A DNA stretch of 64,000 nucleotides from Diphasiastrum complanatum (Eukaryota > Streptophyta > Lycopodiopsida > Lycopodiales > Lycopodiaceae), in the NCBI GenBank assembly GCA_029204225.1, contig CM055100.1, forward strand, positions 15,734,600 to 15,798,599. The letters are read 5' to 3'. Positions 22,411-36,272 of the stretch are shown piece after piece. Made by a program: the position numbers and the translations under genes. The notes under the pieces were generated by a model. That model was not told where the DNA came from, searched no databases, and was given only the letters and a program-made list of their open reading frames with translations. Positions within the stretch are counted from its first letter, which is position 1. Each line of letters starts with the position of its first letter.

Positions 22411-23560
22411 ACTCAATGGGAAAAAAATATTGCAACGGAGTAAAGCTTTTGCAGTCTAGCATGTTAGCTGTGCATGCAGTGGGTCAGCTGTACAATGGAT
22501 TTATGTATATTGCAGTATTTGAGAAAACTCAATTTCTGTTTCAGATAAGCTAATTTTAAAGGTTCCATCAATAAATTTATAAAAACTATTGGTTTCGTTA
22601 TCTGACATGCAAGTTTTCAGCATTTGAGAAGATGAATCTTTGAAAGTTCAATAGATTACCTACTTATTATCTCACTTTAGTCCACAAGACAGCTATACTT
22701 GTATATATTTTGACATTTAGCTACATGTTTCCGACGTGTATGCACTGGTGCAGCTAAGAGAGAAAACCGCATACAATGTAGATTATGTGAAAGTGATATG
22801 AAGATGAAAAGTTTTTTTAAATGAAATGCTGTTCTCTTGCGATGTAGCGATTTGCCCCTAAACCGCATATAAGGATGAAATTTGTTTTTCTCGAGTGAAA
22901 AACTGTCCTCTGGTAACTAGACATTGTTTTATATGATTCCTACATTTGATTGTCCATCAGCGCCTTACAATTAACCAGTAAATCTAAGCCAATTCATGTC
23001 AGCTACAACAACAAATCTAGCCTTCTTGCGGTTTATTTAATGCTACTTCAATCCGCCATTAAATTTGCTCTTTAGTCTTTCTACATTCTATGCATTTCCT
23101 CCAAATTCTTATACCTGGCGAAAATCTGGAGAATTTACACAGTAGGCAAATATCTACAAATCGGGGTTTGGAGGAAGATAAAGTCATTCTTACAAACCCC
23201 CCAAAATAGATCCAACAAAACGTTTTCTTTGAGAAGCAGGGCCTTGCTTAGTTGTTTGCCTTTTCCTTTCTTGGATGGGAATTTACTCTCTTTAAATTGA
23301 GTAGCTGAGCCTAGCTCGATTTGTAATTTCCTTTCTTAAACCAAAGCTTATTCTTAGCTCTACTTCTATATAATTCCGACTATTCTGGCTCTTACTTCGT
23401 CTTAACAAAGATGTAGTTCCCTGGTATCTCCACAACACTAGGTCCTGGAGCTGATCACCATAACGACTGTTACAGAGAACAAATGATCACGATTGCGCAG
23501 GTACTTGCAGAATATCCGTTCGTGATTGCACAGTGCTGCATTATGCTCTGGCATCTGCCC
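22411..23560. other. 3' flank of the GDSL gene
   Basis: Non-coding. AATAAATTTATAAAA near 22569 could act as a polyadenylation signal for the esterase transcript. No gene was recognised beyond it. Confidence 0.35.
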
Positions 23561-26329
23561 AATTAACACTGCAAAGTTAAAAGTGAGATTTGGTTGAAAA
23601 ATTCTAACCCAAGTATAGTATTAGCCCACTGCTTTCGCTGTCTTCCAGTAATAATACAATGTACATCTCCATTGCTAAAGGTGAGAAGGAGAAAAGGAGG
23701 AGAAGGCGACGCAGATGTACTCCTCCTGCTGCTGCTGCTGCTTTGCGTGAGGGTACGTGCAAATGAGGGTGGGTGGCAGCAGAACAAGGACACGGGAGCA
23801 AGGTCCCAGGACCAGAATCTCTGAATAGGGCAATGACCTAAAAATTCCAATGGGCATGCTCTTTTTCACGCTAGCATCCCTTTGTTCTTTTGATAAACAC
23901 TCAAAATCTCATAGGCAAAGGTTCACAACTTCACTATACATAGATACTCAAGTAAATATGGTATTTGTCGAGAGGCAAGATGTGGGGAAATAGCCAACCT
24001 TGCGTTCCCCTCATCACTTATTTCCGTTACTAATCCATTCGTCGACAACATTTGAACGTAATTGAAAACATGGAAGCAACTTCTCGCAGCGTAAAAGAAA
24101 ATTACAATAAATTGAGACAAGTCACATAAAAAAAAAATTAATAACATTTTGACTTTTTCCATTTTAAATTTAAGATGGTAATGTAGACAAGACAAGGAGG
24201 GTTGCGTCCTCTTTTCCTGAAAATGCTCCTTTTGCATCATGTAACTTCTTTTACTTCTTTCATTTGTTTCAACAAAAGTAAAAAAGTAGTTGTAGGTCTA
24301 CCATATGCAAATATGATGGCTATATCTTTAAAAAAAAAAAATCACATGTGACAATTAGTCATTTGTGAACTCCCATAATTTGCTTTCATGTTGCACCTAC
24401 ACTAAGAATATTTAGGGCATCCTTGCATAAATTCTATTATACAAAAGTCATGATTTGCTTTCCATTTCTTTTTGATAGACAACGCAAATTCATAAAGCAC
24501 TCAAAAAAAATTTAGTGTGTATTTTGTAATATGACACCTATAGCAACCCCATATGTAGGAGGAACCTTACACTCTGTAAGATTCCTTGTAAAAAATTGTT
24601 TTACTCAGAGGTAAAAATCACAAATGTTTTTTACCAACAGTAAAAAAATTACTACTTAATGTAATAAAAATTTTCACTTACTATAACAGAAAAATTACTA
24701 CCTTATGTAAGAAATTTTACTAACTGTAAAAAATTAGTAAATTTTGCAAAAACAACTGTGAATCTGTAAAAACAACTATAAACATTCTGTAAAAAATCTG
24801 TAAATTAAAATGCCTATGTATATAAAAATCTGTAGCATGTAAAATCTGAAATCTGAAATCTGTATTCATCTGAAATATGAAATCTTACCAGACACGTGAC
24901 CATTTAAAAGGCCCTCCATAGCTGTGTGGCCTGATGTAATTGGACGGGCTGCAATATTTGCAGCAGACGGTGAAGAAACTTTCACTTGAATCGCTGCTTT
25001 GTGTTGTAGAATGCTCCTCAACTCAACTTGGATGCCACCTTCTCGTGGATTCTGGAATAGACTTGAGTGGAAGAAGCATGCGGAAAACTACAAGGAAGTG
25101 GGACGGATAAGCTGATCTCTCAAGCGAGAGGCTGGAGCTTAGAGGGAAAGCACTGACCGGGTAGCGAGGAAGTGTGTGTGTGGTATTGTAGGGCATGGCA
25201 TGTTGCAGCCATCGCCTGACCTCCTTCGCACATCCTTCACCACTACAGATCCACAACCTTCATCGTGACCTCTGTCTGCAAGGAACCAAATGAAAAGAGT
25301 GTGAAAAAAATGTTGAAAATTAAGCCCATAGTTGTCTCCTTGGTGAATGATTAATTTATATTTCATGATTCTTCCTGCATGTTTATTGATCATTGATCTA
25401 GGGTCAGGTGAACCAACTTTGGTTCTACGTCTGCTCATGTGATACCTGTAGAAATCACAAACTTAGACAGCCAATTTATTTGAAGAACGTCTACAATGGG
25501 CTTCTGGCTTATCTCCAACAAAGGGTAACCAATCCTGTCATAATTTCAAAGTTCAGATGTCAAGTTTAATAACTTGAAGTCGTTGAAGACTTGGCCATCT
25601 TCAAGGACTTCCACAAAACTTGCATTTAGAACAAGTTTGCAGAAATACATTACTTTTTTAACAATCTGCAGAAATACACTATGTTTTCAATAGCTTCGGC
25701 TTTTTCGCATTTTTCGACATGCAAAAACTTGCATAGTTCAAAAGTTTAACTGTTTTTAACACACCTTTGGCTCTTTGCGAAAAATGCAAAGAGAGAGAAA
25801 ATCTCGAGGGTCATTTATTTTCATGAGTTAAACTGTTTTAAAGACTATCATCTCTTTGAGGGCACTTCGGCTTTTTGCAAAAAGTGCGAAGAGAGAGAAA
25901 AATCCCAAAGGTTGTCTTCAATGAACGAGAAACGTTCCCAGTCACTTCCCGTAATTTGCGAAGTGAGAGATTTATGCGACGTCCTCGTCCGTGTCAACGA
26001 TACTGATTTGTTGACCATATACACTATGTATAGTTGTCACAAAAGCCATATACTTCCAAGTACAACGGCTTTCCTAATTAGGTGACAAACATTCAATGTA
26101 ATTAATACACAGATGAAATCTATAAATAGATCATCCAAGCACAGATTATTGGTTGCTCCGTCCATGAGACGCATTATTTGAACCTCCCAATTACGCCGTC
26201 ATTTTTTGTTGTAATTGCTATTTGTATTGTGCTTCAGTGTAATATAGCAGCTCCCTGATTTTTAGACTTTTTTGCTCCAACTTTGGTGATCAAACAGAGG
26301 ACAGATCAGCGACCAGTCTCCTATGTTGT
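23561..26329. other. Intergenic DNA with AT-rich and CTTCGGC repeats
   Basis: No gene seen. At about 24590-24860 words of the type CTGTAAAAA and TTACTA recur in AT-rich sequence. At 25690-25910 a unit with GGCTTTTTGC(A/G)AAAA followed by GAAGAGAGAGAAAA occurs about three times in a loose direct array. Short frames around 23560-23870 lie over a CTG/CAG-rich stretch and look like chance. Confidence 0.4.
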
Positions 26330-26664
26330 AACGCTCGTGATGAAGCTTTCAGTTGGTTAAGTCTGATGTAAGTCAGACCGCTTGCTTGGAATGGATGTTA
26401 CTCGTTTGTAACGAAGCTTCGAGTTGGTCAAGTTTGATGTATGTTGGGCGGCTTGCTTGCAGGGAAGTCACCCACATCGGGACCCCCGATCTCGCATGGC
26501 GCTAGGTTGGATCTCAATGTTGATTTTCGAAACTTCAAGTTGGTTAAGTCTGATCGTTGTTGGCGAGTTGGCTGCTTGTATGTCAAGTGGGTTTGGATGG
26601 CAAGAGTTGAAGGCTAGGAAGCTCAGTCGTGGTTCTCGGCTCCCTTTGGGATGCCTGCGCTACA
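26330..26664 (+). repeat. 3' fragment of a non-autonomous-element LTR
   Basis: The sequence from GAAGCTTTCAGTTGGTTAAG to GGATGCCTGCGCTACA matches the last third of the LTRs ending at 28118 and 31345. Only this end is present; the rest is missing or never part of this copy. Confidence 0.75.
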
Positions 26665-26946
26665 GGGAGGAGGAGGGAATAGCGTGGAAGGTGAAGGAGG
26701 AGGGAGCAGGGGCAGCGATGGGGTAGGGGGGAGGGACAGCGTGGGAGCAGGGGTAGCGAAAGAGGAGGGAGCAGGACAATGATGGAAGTAGGGGGAGGGG
26801 TAGCGTGGAAGGTGAAGGAGGAGGGAGCAGGGGCAACGATGGAGTTAGGGGGAGGGATAGCATGGGAGTAGGGGTAGCAAGAGAGGTGAAGGAGGGACAG
26901 CGAGGTCGACAGCGATGGTGATCGAGGGACAATGAGGGAGGCTGAA
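26665..26946 (+). repeat. G-rich minisatellite between LTR copies
   Basis: Degenerate tandem units such as GGTGAAGGAGGAGGGAGCAG, GGGGCAGCGATGG and GGGGGAGGG fill this stretch. Related tracts lie at 31346-31480 and, inverted, at 34945-35120, always touching an LTR end. Many G runs give quadruplex potential on the plus strand. Frames here are low-complexity artefacts. Confidence 0.75.
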
Positions 26947-28118
26947 TGTTGTAAAGCTACCTTTACAAGCTTTACTTTCTGGCGCCACTGGCGCCAGCAG
27001 CGCCCCTACTGCTCCCGGCACCACTATGACCAGAATCCAGCCGGCGCCAAGTTCCTATGGTTGAAAATCTTTGATCGGTTCTAGCGAAGTCCGGAGAGCT
27101 CAGATCGATGTGCAATCACCTCACACGATCTAGGCATGATTTAAGGAAGCCTGGGGATCAATAAATTCTAGAGAGAGAAAATCCTAGAGAGAGAGAACGT
27201 GCTTTACCAGCCTGGGTAGAGTACTTGGTATGAGGGGAGGTGGCGAATCCCACCAATACTATAGGGGAGTGCGGGTTGCGACTCAGGGCGAGCTCCAACC
27301 AAGTCTCAGTCTCCCTTGCTGGAACGTTGTCCTGGCACTCGCCTTGGCATGCCAGCGCCCCGGAGACTAGGGTCGGTCACACACTTGAGATGTAACCTTC
27401 TCATATTTATCAATAAAGTGGGATTTTCCTCAAACTGACTCTGATTACCTTCTGGGTTTTAGTGTTCGGTAAAAGCGCCAGTTGTAAGGCCGCTTCAAAC
27501 TTTTTAATTTGGCACATAGCTAAGGGTCGTATTTTGGGACGCCAGCGGTATGCCGTCAGGACCATTTGGTCCGTGGCGCCAGCGGTATGCTGTCGGTACC
27601 ATTTGGTCTAGGAACTAGTCGTCTCCATATCTGTCGCGGCTTGTGGTTCTGAGTGTTCCTTGCATGAACGTGAATGGGTTCTTGGGGAACGGGCTCTAAC
27701 ATGTCGGCTGAGTTGGATGGCTTGCTTGGGTGGAAGTTACTTGTTTATGGCTGTCCAGTCTGGCGTGGCGCCAGGTTGGCTTCCAGTGCTTGTGACAAAG
27801 CTTTTAGTTGGTTAAGTCTGATGTAAGTCAGACCACTTGCTTGGAATGGATGTTACTCGTTTGTAACGAAGCTTTGAGTTGGTTAAGTTTGATGTATGTC
27901 GGGCGGCTTGCTTGGAGGGAAGTCACCCACATCGGGACCCCCGATTTGGCATGGCGCCAGGTTGGATCTCAATGTTGGTTTCTGAACTTCCAGTTGGTTA
28001 AGTCTGATTGTTGTTGGCGAGTTGGCTGCTTGTATGTCAAGTGAGTTTGGACGGTAAGAGTTGAAGGCTGAGAAGCTAAGTCGTGGTTCCCGGCCCCCTT
28101 TGGGATGCATGCGCTACA
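26947..28118 (+). repeat. LTR of a non-autonomous retroelement (about 1.17 kb)
   Basis: It starts TGTTGTAAAGCTACC and ends GGATGCATGCGCTACA (TG..CA), two bases before a PBS. Inside are GGCGCCACTGGCGCC words, a conserved block with AATAAA near 27412 (possible polyadenylation signal), and in the last 450 bp a degenerate array of roughly 100-bp units built on GTTGGTTAAGTCTGATGT and GGCTTGCTTGGA. A matching LTR lies at 30130-31345. Confidence 0.8.
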
Positions 28119-28120
28119 TG

Positions 28121-28133
28121 TGGTATCAGAGCC
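28121..28133 (+). other. Primer binding site of the non-autonomous element
   Basis: TGGTATCAGAGCC follows the LTR end (CTACA) after two bases. It is the initiator-Met tRNA type site and sets the element's orientation as plus. Confidence 0.85.
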
Positions 28134-30129
28134 GACTGGCTGGTCAGCTATGCGGATCTCACAGAAATGGCCATTGTTTGGAGTTCATCAAGACAACTGT
28201 TGTGCAAGGTGCTGCCCACAGTGTAAGCACGGGTGCGTCCACAGTCGGGGTGGTCGGTAGAACAGGGGACTTGATGAGTCAAGGTGTTGTCCTTGAGGTG
28301 TAAGCACGGTCAGTTCTCGCGGTTCGGGCCTGGCGCTGTCTGCACGTAGGACAGATGAGGCAGTGTGCTGCCATTAGGTTGGTGTAAGCACTGTCTGTGC
28401 CTTGTGGGGTGCGGGGCAACATATTCAAACTGTACGGGTTAACCATTGATACAGAGATGATGCTCGAATTCGGGTGTAAATCACGGGTGGTTAGCTGCCA
28501 GTGCGGGATAGCTGCCGATCGTTTAGCTATAAGGGCTATCAACCAAAAAGTGGTGGGGCGTGACTGAGGCAATGTGCTGCTTCATGGTTAAAGCACGGAT
28601 AGTTGGAGGGGTGTTCTATGTGGGCTGATTCTGTGATCGATCTATATGGGCGCGGCCAGACAAAGGTCCGTTGGCAGGACCTTGTCTTTATTACCTGTTA
28701 GTAAACCTGCCTGAGTGTCTTGCTTGCATGTATTCGTGGTGAGTCTTAGTACTCGTGCTTTGTCTGGTTTGCATGATTGCTTGTGATATAAGGAGCTGAT
28801 TGCTCGAGAAGAAACCTTTCTTTTGAAGGCTGACACCATCAAACAAAGAGGACTACAAAATCTGTGGGGCGGATTCGCAGTTCAAGTACTCGCACATGAA
28901 CGACAACGAAATGACTCGATGTTTGCAAATGATGGATGGCTAACCTGTTTCTTGGGTTAGTTTCATTTGCGACAACGCCCACCAGACGCAAGCATGAAGT
29001 CAAAAGTTGGAAAGGGTTTCAGAGCAGATCTTCTATGGAGCAGTTGGTCTTCATTTGGGACGGCCCCCTTTAGAACTGAAACTCACTGAGCATGGGTGAT
29101 ATCCAGTATCAGTTGGGTTTTTCCTCAAAGGGGAAAGACTAGGATCCTCTTCAGAGATTGGCAACAAGTTGGATCGAGCCATAATCCTAGCAGATGGGAA
29201 GCAAAGTGTTGGAAAGGCTTTGTGTCCAAAAAACTCTACTCTAAGTCTGGTCAGCTGATTTTATAAGCAAGAGGGGAACTATCACACACACCTCTCTCTT
29301 GGGGCAAATTTTGAATGAAAGTTGATCAAAACGGAGGCAAATTCAAGGTGACCTAGCCATACTCACACGAGGAGACTGGCGAACTTTGGACCTAATAAGT
29401 TGACAAGTTTTTGTTGCGGAATGGAAAGTTTGTTATAGGCTTTCTCTGGACCAACAATGATGAGGAAACATATGAGTACGCTGGCTTGTGTTACGTGTAA
29501 GGCATCTGATCAATGAAGGAACTGTGAAAGTTGAGTCTTGCATGAGAGACTTGGTATTTCGAACGACGCTAAGGGACAGTTCGTGTTGAGATTGGACTAG
29601 TGCAAACTCTGGTTGCATGTGTCTGATTCAAAGAGAGCTACTTGAAGCCAAGCTTGATGTACACTTCTTGTTTTGACTGTGAGGCAACTGACTAATGATG
29701 GAATTGTGAAAGTCAAGTTTTGCGCGACGGACATGGTGCTTCAAACAAAAGCGAAGAGATAGTTCGTATGCGGATCAAACTGGTGCGACCCTTTGGCTCT
29801 TCACGAGGTCAATGGTTACATTTGGGCTGATTCAAAGAGCTACTTCAAGCTAAGTGAGAGGTGCATTGCAAAGTACTCAATCTTTGCCTACCTTAAAGAG
29901 CAAAGAAAGAAAAGTATCAAGATCAGGCTGGGCAAGGAGAGAAATCCATACGCGAAAGCAACAAGGCACGTAGTGGACCATAAAGTGGGCAATCAAACGA
30001 TAAATCCTTTGGCTCAGGGAGCCTTGATACCTGTGCGGAACTGATCGAATCTGGAGCTCAGAGAGCTCAACAGAAAGTGCATCAAGGACAAATCAGAAGC
30101 TCAAAGGAGTTTCAAAGTCAAAAAGTCAG
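28134..30129 (+). mobile_element. Internal region of a non-autonomous LTR element
   Basis: About 2 kb between two related LTRs. No gag, protease, RT or integrase motif was found, so it looks like a LARD-type element needing proteins from elsewhere. At 29510-29660 and 29690-29850 the sequence is duplicated with clear divergence (shared words ACTGTGAAAGT, GATTCAAAGAG, GCTACTT). A frame at 29793-30044 (83 codons, Lys-rich) has no recognised domain and overlaps the second repeat. It could be chance or a relic. Confidence 0.6.
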
Positions 30130-31345
30130 CAAGCTTTACTTTCGGCGCCACTGGTGTTAGCATTGTCCCCGGCGCCAGCAGTGCCCCTGCTGCTCCCATG
30201 GCCACCGGCGTCGGCATCGCTCCCGGCACCACTGTGACCAGAATCCAGCCGGTGCCAAGTTCCTATGGCTGAAAATCTTTGATCGGTTCTAGCGAAGTTC
30301 AGAGAGCTCAGATCGAGTTGCAATCACCTCACATGATCTAGGCATGATTAAAGGCAGCCTGGGGATCAATAAATTCTAGAGAGAGAAAATGACTTTCTAG
30401 AGAGAAAATCCTAGAGAGAAAAAACGTGCTTTACCAGCCTGGGTAGAGTACTTAGTATGAGGGGAGGTGGCGAATCCCACCAATACTATAGGGGAGTGCA
30501 GGTTACGACTCAGGACGAGCTCCAACCAAGTCTCAGCCTCCCTTGCTGGAACGTTGTCCTGGCACTCGCCTTGGCATGCCAGCGCCCCGGAGACTAGGGT
30601 CGGTCACACACTTGAAATGTAACCTTCTCAGATTTATCAATGAAGTGGGATTTTCCTCAAACTGACTTTGATTACCTTCTGGGTTTCAGTGTTCGGTAAA
30701 AGCGCCAGTTGTAAGGCCGCTTCAAACTTTTTAATTTGGCACATAGTTGAGGGTCGTATCCCGGGCGGTATGTCCTCAGGGACCATTCGGTCCGTGGCAC
30801 CAGCCGTATGCTGTCGGGACCATTTGGTCTAGGAACTAGTTGTCTCCATATCTGTCGCGGCTTGTGGTTCTGAGTGTTCCTTGCATGAACGTGAATGGGT
30901 TAAGCTCTTGGAGAACGAGCTCTAACATGTCGGCTGAGTTGGATGGCTTGCTTGGGTGGAAGTTACCTGTTTATGGCTGTCCAGTCTGGCATGGCGCCAG
31001 GTTGGCTTCCAGCGCTCATGACGAAGCTTTCAGTTGGTTAAGTCTGATGTAAGTCAGACCACTTGCTTGGAATGGATGTTACTTGTTTGTAACGAAGCTT
31101 CGAGTTGGTTAAGTTTGATGTATGTCGGGCGACTTGCTTGAAGGGAAGTCACCCACATCGGGAACCCCCGATCTGGCATGGCGCCAGGTTGGATCTCAAT
31201 GTTGGTTTCTGAACTTCCAGTTGGTTAAGTCTGATCGTTGTTGGCGAGTTGGCTGCTTGTATGTCAAGTGGGTTTGGACGACAAGAGTTGAAGGCTGGGA
31301 AGCTAAGTCGTGGTTCCCGGCCCCCTTTGGGATGCCTGCGCTACA
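30130..31345 (+). repeat. Second LTR of the non-autonomous element
   Basis: This is a direct copy of the 26947-28118 LTR from CAAGCTTTACTTTC to CCTGCGCTACA; the first 20 or so bases seem replaced. It differs from the first LTR by many substitutions and small indels, so the insertion is not recent. Confidence 0.75.
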
Positions 31346-31527
31346 GTGAAGGAGGGACAGTGGTAGCGAGAGCGGTGAAGGAGGGGCAACAAGGTAGGCA
31401 GCGATGGTGATGGAGGGACAGCGAGGGAGTGTGAAGGAGGGACAACGATGGAGGGCAAGGAGTTAGGGTAAAGAGGTAGGCGCGGTGGATGGGCGCTCTT
31501 TGGGAAAAAAAATTGGCTCAGGAAAGT
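31346..31527 (+). repeat. G-rich minisatellite and junction
   Basis: Units like GTGAAGGAGGGACA and GCGATGGTGATGGAGGGAC continue the G-rich family to about 31480. Unassigned bases then lead to an inverted PBS at 31528. This is one proposed inversion breakpoint region. Confidence 0.6.
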
Positions 31528-31929
31528 GCTCTGATACCAAGTTACGAACGGATCACAAGTAATCTAGAAAGTAGCATAAAAGCGAGACTTAATCCTAGAA
31601 AGCAATAAAAGGAGAGACTAAGGAGAGAGATCCATATCATAAGCTGAAAATGAAAGTGACACTCGAGCGCTACTTATACCCAACAAGAAGCCCTGAAAAG
31701 GGGTCTAGAGGATAAGAGTCAACTGGGAGGGAAAATAGTGCGCCCTCCAAGAGGGCCCCCATCCAAGGGAATATCTCAATAAATGAATAATGGGGCCCAA
31801 GGCCACCCATACAGTCTAAATGTTAGTAAACAATAAAATAGAGGGCCCAGGGCCTGCTTATGCATACAAGATAATGGTAAAGTAGATGCGAATGGACGTG
31901 GCGAATGTAAATAGCCAAGTCCATAACTT
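31528..31929 (-). repeat. Chromovirus LTR with PBS, minus strand
   Basis: GCTCTGATACCA at 31528-31539 is an inverted PBS. The next 390 bp, read on the minus strand, match the LTR at 36273-36683, with about 20 differences by eye. The orientation is opposite to that LTR and to the chromovirus coding remnant at 35393, so the 5' LTR seems to have been flipped. Confidence 0.75.
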
Positions 31930-32066
31930 AGTAAGAATTCAATAATCATAATGCCACCTAATACCCATTTTAAAGTTCTTTGAATAGGATTCCAAATCGT
32001 CATTAAAAAATAAAATAAATAAAAAATCCACGCCATCAAACTTTTTATGAAGATGACATGGACACT

Positions 32067-34094
<2,028 letters not shown>

Positions 34095-34944
34095 CCCATG
34101 CCAGACTGGACAGCCATAAACAGGTAACTTCCACCCAAGCAAGCCATCCAACTCAGCCGACAGGTTAGAGCCCGTTCCCCAAGAGCTTAATCCATTCACG
34201 TTCATGCAAGCAACACTCAGAACCACAAGCCACGATAGATATGGAGACAACCAGTTCCTGGACCCAAATGGTCCCGACCGCATACCGCTGGCACCACGGA
34301 CCGAATGGTCCCGACAGCATACCGCTGGCGTCCCGGGATACGACCCTCAGCTATGTGCCAACTTAAAAATTTTGAAGCGGCCTTACAACTAGCGCTTTTA
34401 CTGAACACTGAAACCCAGAAGGTAATCAGAGTCAGTTTGAGAAAAATCCACTTTATTGATAAATTTGAGAAGGTTACATTTCAAGTGTGTGACCGACCCT
34501 AGTCTCTGGGGTGCTAGCATGCCAAGGCAAGAGCCATGACAACATTCCAACAAGGGAGGCTGAGACTTGGTTGGAGCTCGTCCTGAGTCGCAACCCGCAC
34601 TCCCCTATAGTATTGGTGGGATTCGGCACCCCCCTCATACCAGGCACTCTACCCAGGCTGGTAAAGCACGTTTTTCTCTCTCTAGAAAGTCATTTTCTAT
34701 CTCTAGATTTTATTGATCCCCAGGCTTCCTTTAATCATGCCTAGATCGTGTGAGGTGATTGCACATCGATCTGAGCTCTCTGGACTTCGCTAGAACCGAT
34801 CAAAGATTTTCAGCCATAGGAACTTGGCGCCGGCTGGATTCTGGTCACAGTGGCGCCGGGAGCAGCAAGGGCGTTGCTGGCGCCGGGGACAATGCTAGCG
34901 CTAGTGGCGCCGGAAGTAAAGCTTGTAAAGGTAGCTTTACAACA
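34095..34944 (-). repeat. Truncated non-autonomous-element LTR, inverted
   Basis: On the minus strand it begins TGTTGTAAAGCTACC (at 34944) and follows the LTRs at 26947 and 30130 for about 850 bp. It stops within the tandem-repeat part near CCAGTCTGGCATGG. The terminal U5 part and PBS are missing. Confidence 0.8.
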
Positions 34945-35120
34945 CTCCCCCCCTGGCTGTCCTGCTCCCTTCCTCTCTTGCTACCCCTGCTCCCATGCTG
35001 TCCCTGGAGCCCTACCCCCTCGTTGCCCCTGCTCCCTCCTCCTTCACCTTCCACGCTATCCCCCCCCCCTTGCTGTCCTGCTCCCTCCTCCTTCGCTACC
35101 CATGCTCCCTCCTCATTCAC
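34945..35120 (-). repeat. G-rich minisatellite, inverted copy
   Basis: The C-rich plus strand (CTGCTCCCTCCTCCTTC, CTACCCCTGCTCC units) is the complement of the G-rich tracts at 26665 and 31346. It again touches the start of an LTR. Pro/Ser-rich frames here are artefacts. Confidence 0.7.
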
Positions 35121-35392
35121 CCAAAGTCTCAAGAACAACTTTTTGCAGAAGTTCATACTTCTTTCGGATTTATCTGTTTATGCAAAAGTGATCTCTGCTT
35201 TCATTGATGATTTCTCTATTGGTGAACATAGTAGGTTCAAGCATTGATCTGTTGCACCTACGAGTTCTTGTGAAAGTCACTTACGTGTTTTTGATGGCGT
35301 ACCTGTTGTGACGACTTATGTCCTCTCCTTCAGTTCGTCCATTGGATTATGTACGTCTCTCGCTCTTGCTCTAGTTTCATTCCTCTTTCAGT

Positions 35393-36270
35393 ATGTCGGA
35401 AGCTCATTCTCCGACCACAAGTGAACACCCTCATGATGCTTTGACAGATCATATTCGTCAGGCCATGGATGCTGCTATTTCTAATTTCTCTTCTCGTTTA
35501 GATATTGTCATGACCAATCTTGACTCATTTTAGTCCCAGATTGACGCACTACAGCCCCATGGTCCTGGCAAGGCTCCTATGACACCGTTGTCCTCCTGGC
35601 CTACACCACATGATGTTCACCATGTTCGTATGTTCCTTGGTTTAGCCACTCACCTTCGTCGCTCTGTTCCACACTTTGCCACTGTGGCTACTCCTCTTCA
35701 TGCTCTTCTAAAGAAATCTCGTACATTTTTGTGGACCCCTGACTGTCAGACAGCCTTTGATACCCTTCGTTGCGCTATTATTGATGCCGCTGTTATGTTC
35801 TTATCTTGATTTGACCAAAAATTTATTGTTGAGACTGATGCTAGTTCCGTTGGTTTGGGTGTCTTACTTCGCCAGTCCCAGTGCATCATTGCTATGAGTC
35901 ACGACGGCTTCGCTCTTATGAGCAACGATATTCTGTCCACAAAAAAGAGCTTCTCGCCATTATCTATGCTCTTAAGAAGTGGCGGCCTACTGATCCAAAG
36001 TTATTTCCCTTCCTACCTGCTGCTATTCTATAGGTTCGTCTTCATCATAGTCGTTGCCGGCGGCAGATTCAGTTTTTGGTATAGTGGGATGGTCATCCTA
36101 TTGAGGAGGCCACATGGGAACCTATGGATGTGTTCTATCATACAACTTTGCTTGCGGACCAGGCTCGTGCTCTTGCTGCACTTATTGATTCCTCTGTTAC
36201 AGTTGTTGATATACCAGGACCTGCTGCTTGATCCTATGCTGCCTCTTCATTTCACGGCGGGGCTTTCTTT
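35393..36270 (+). pseudogene. Internally deleted chromovirus gag-pol
   Basis: It starts with a Gag N-terminus (ATG at 35393: MSEAHSPTTSEHPHDALTDH) with a TAG near 35531. Near 35570 it is joined in the same frame to the end of RT (WPTPHDVHHVRMFLGLATHL, HALLKKSRTFLWTPDCQTAF). RNase H follows (FIVETDASSVGLGVLL; then in another frame RRLRSYEQRYSVHKKELLAI). A second deletion joins it near 36040 to a chromodomain (FLV-WDGHPIEEATWEP) and C-terminal tail. Protease, most of RT and all of integrase are gone. The chromodomain identifies a Ty3/gypsy chromovirus. Confidence 0.85.
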
Positions 36271-36272
36271 TG

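Noticed and set aside
29793-30044. 83-codon Lys-rich frame as a gene
   Set aside because: It overlaps a diverged internal duplication of a non-autonomous element; no family recognised, so not called as a gene.
34845-35247. Pro/Ser/Leu-rich frames in several phases on both strands
   Set aside because: They overlie the C-rich minisatellite and an LTR start; overlapping frames in all phases show low complexity, not a gene.
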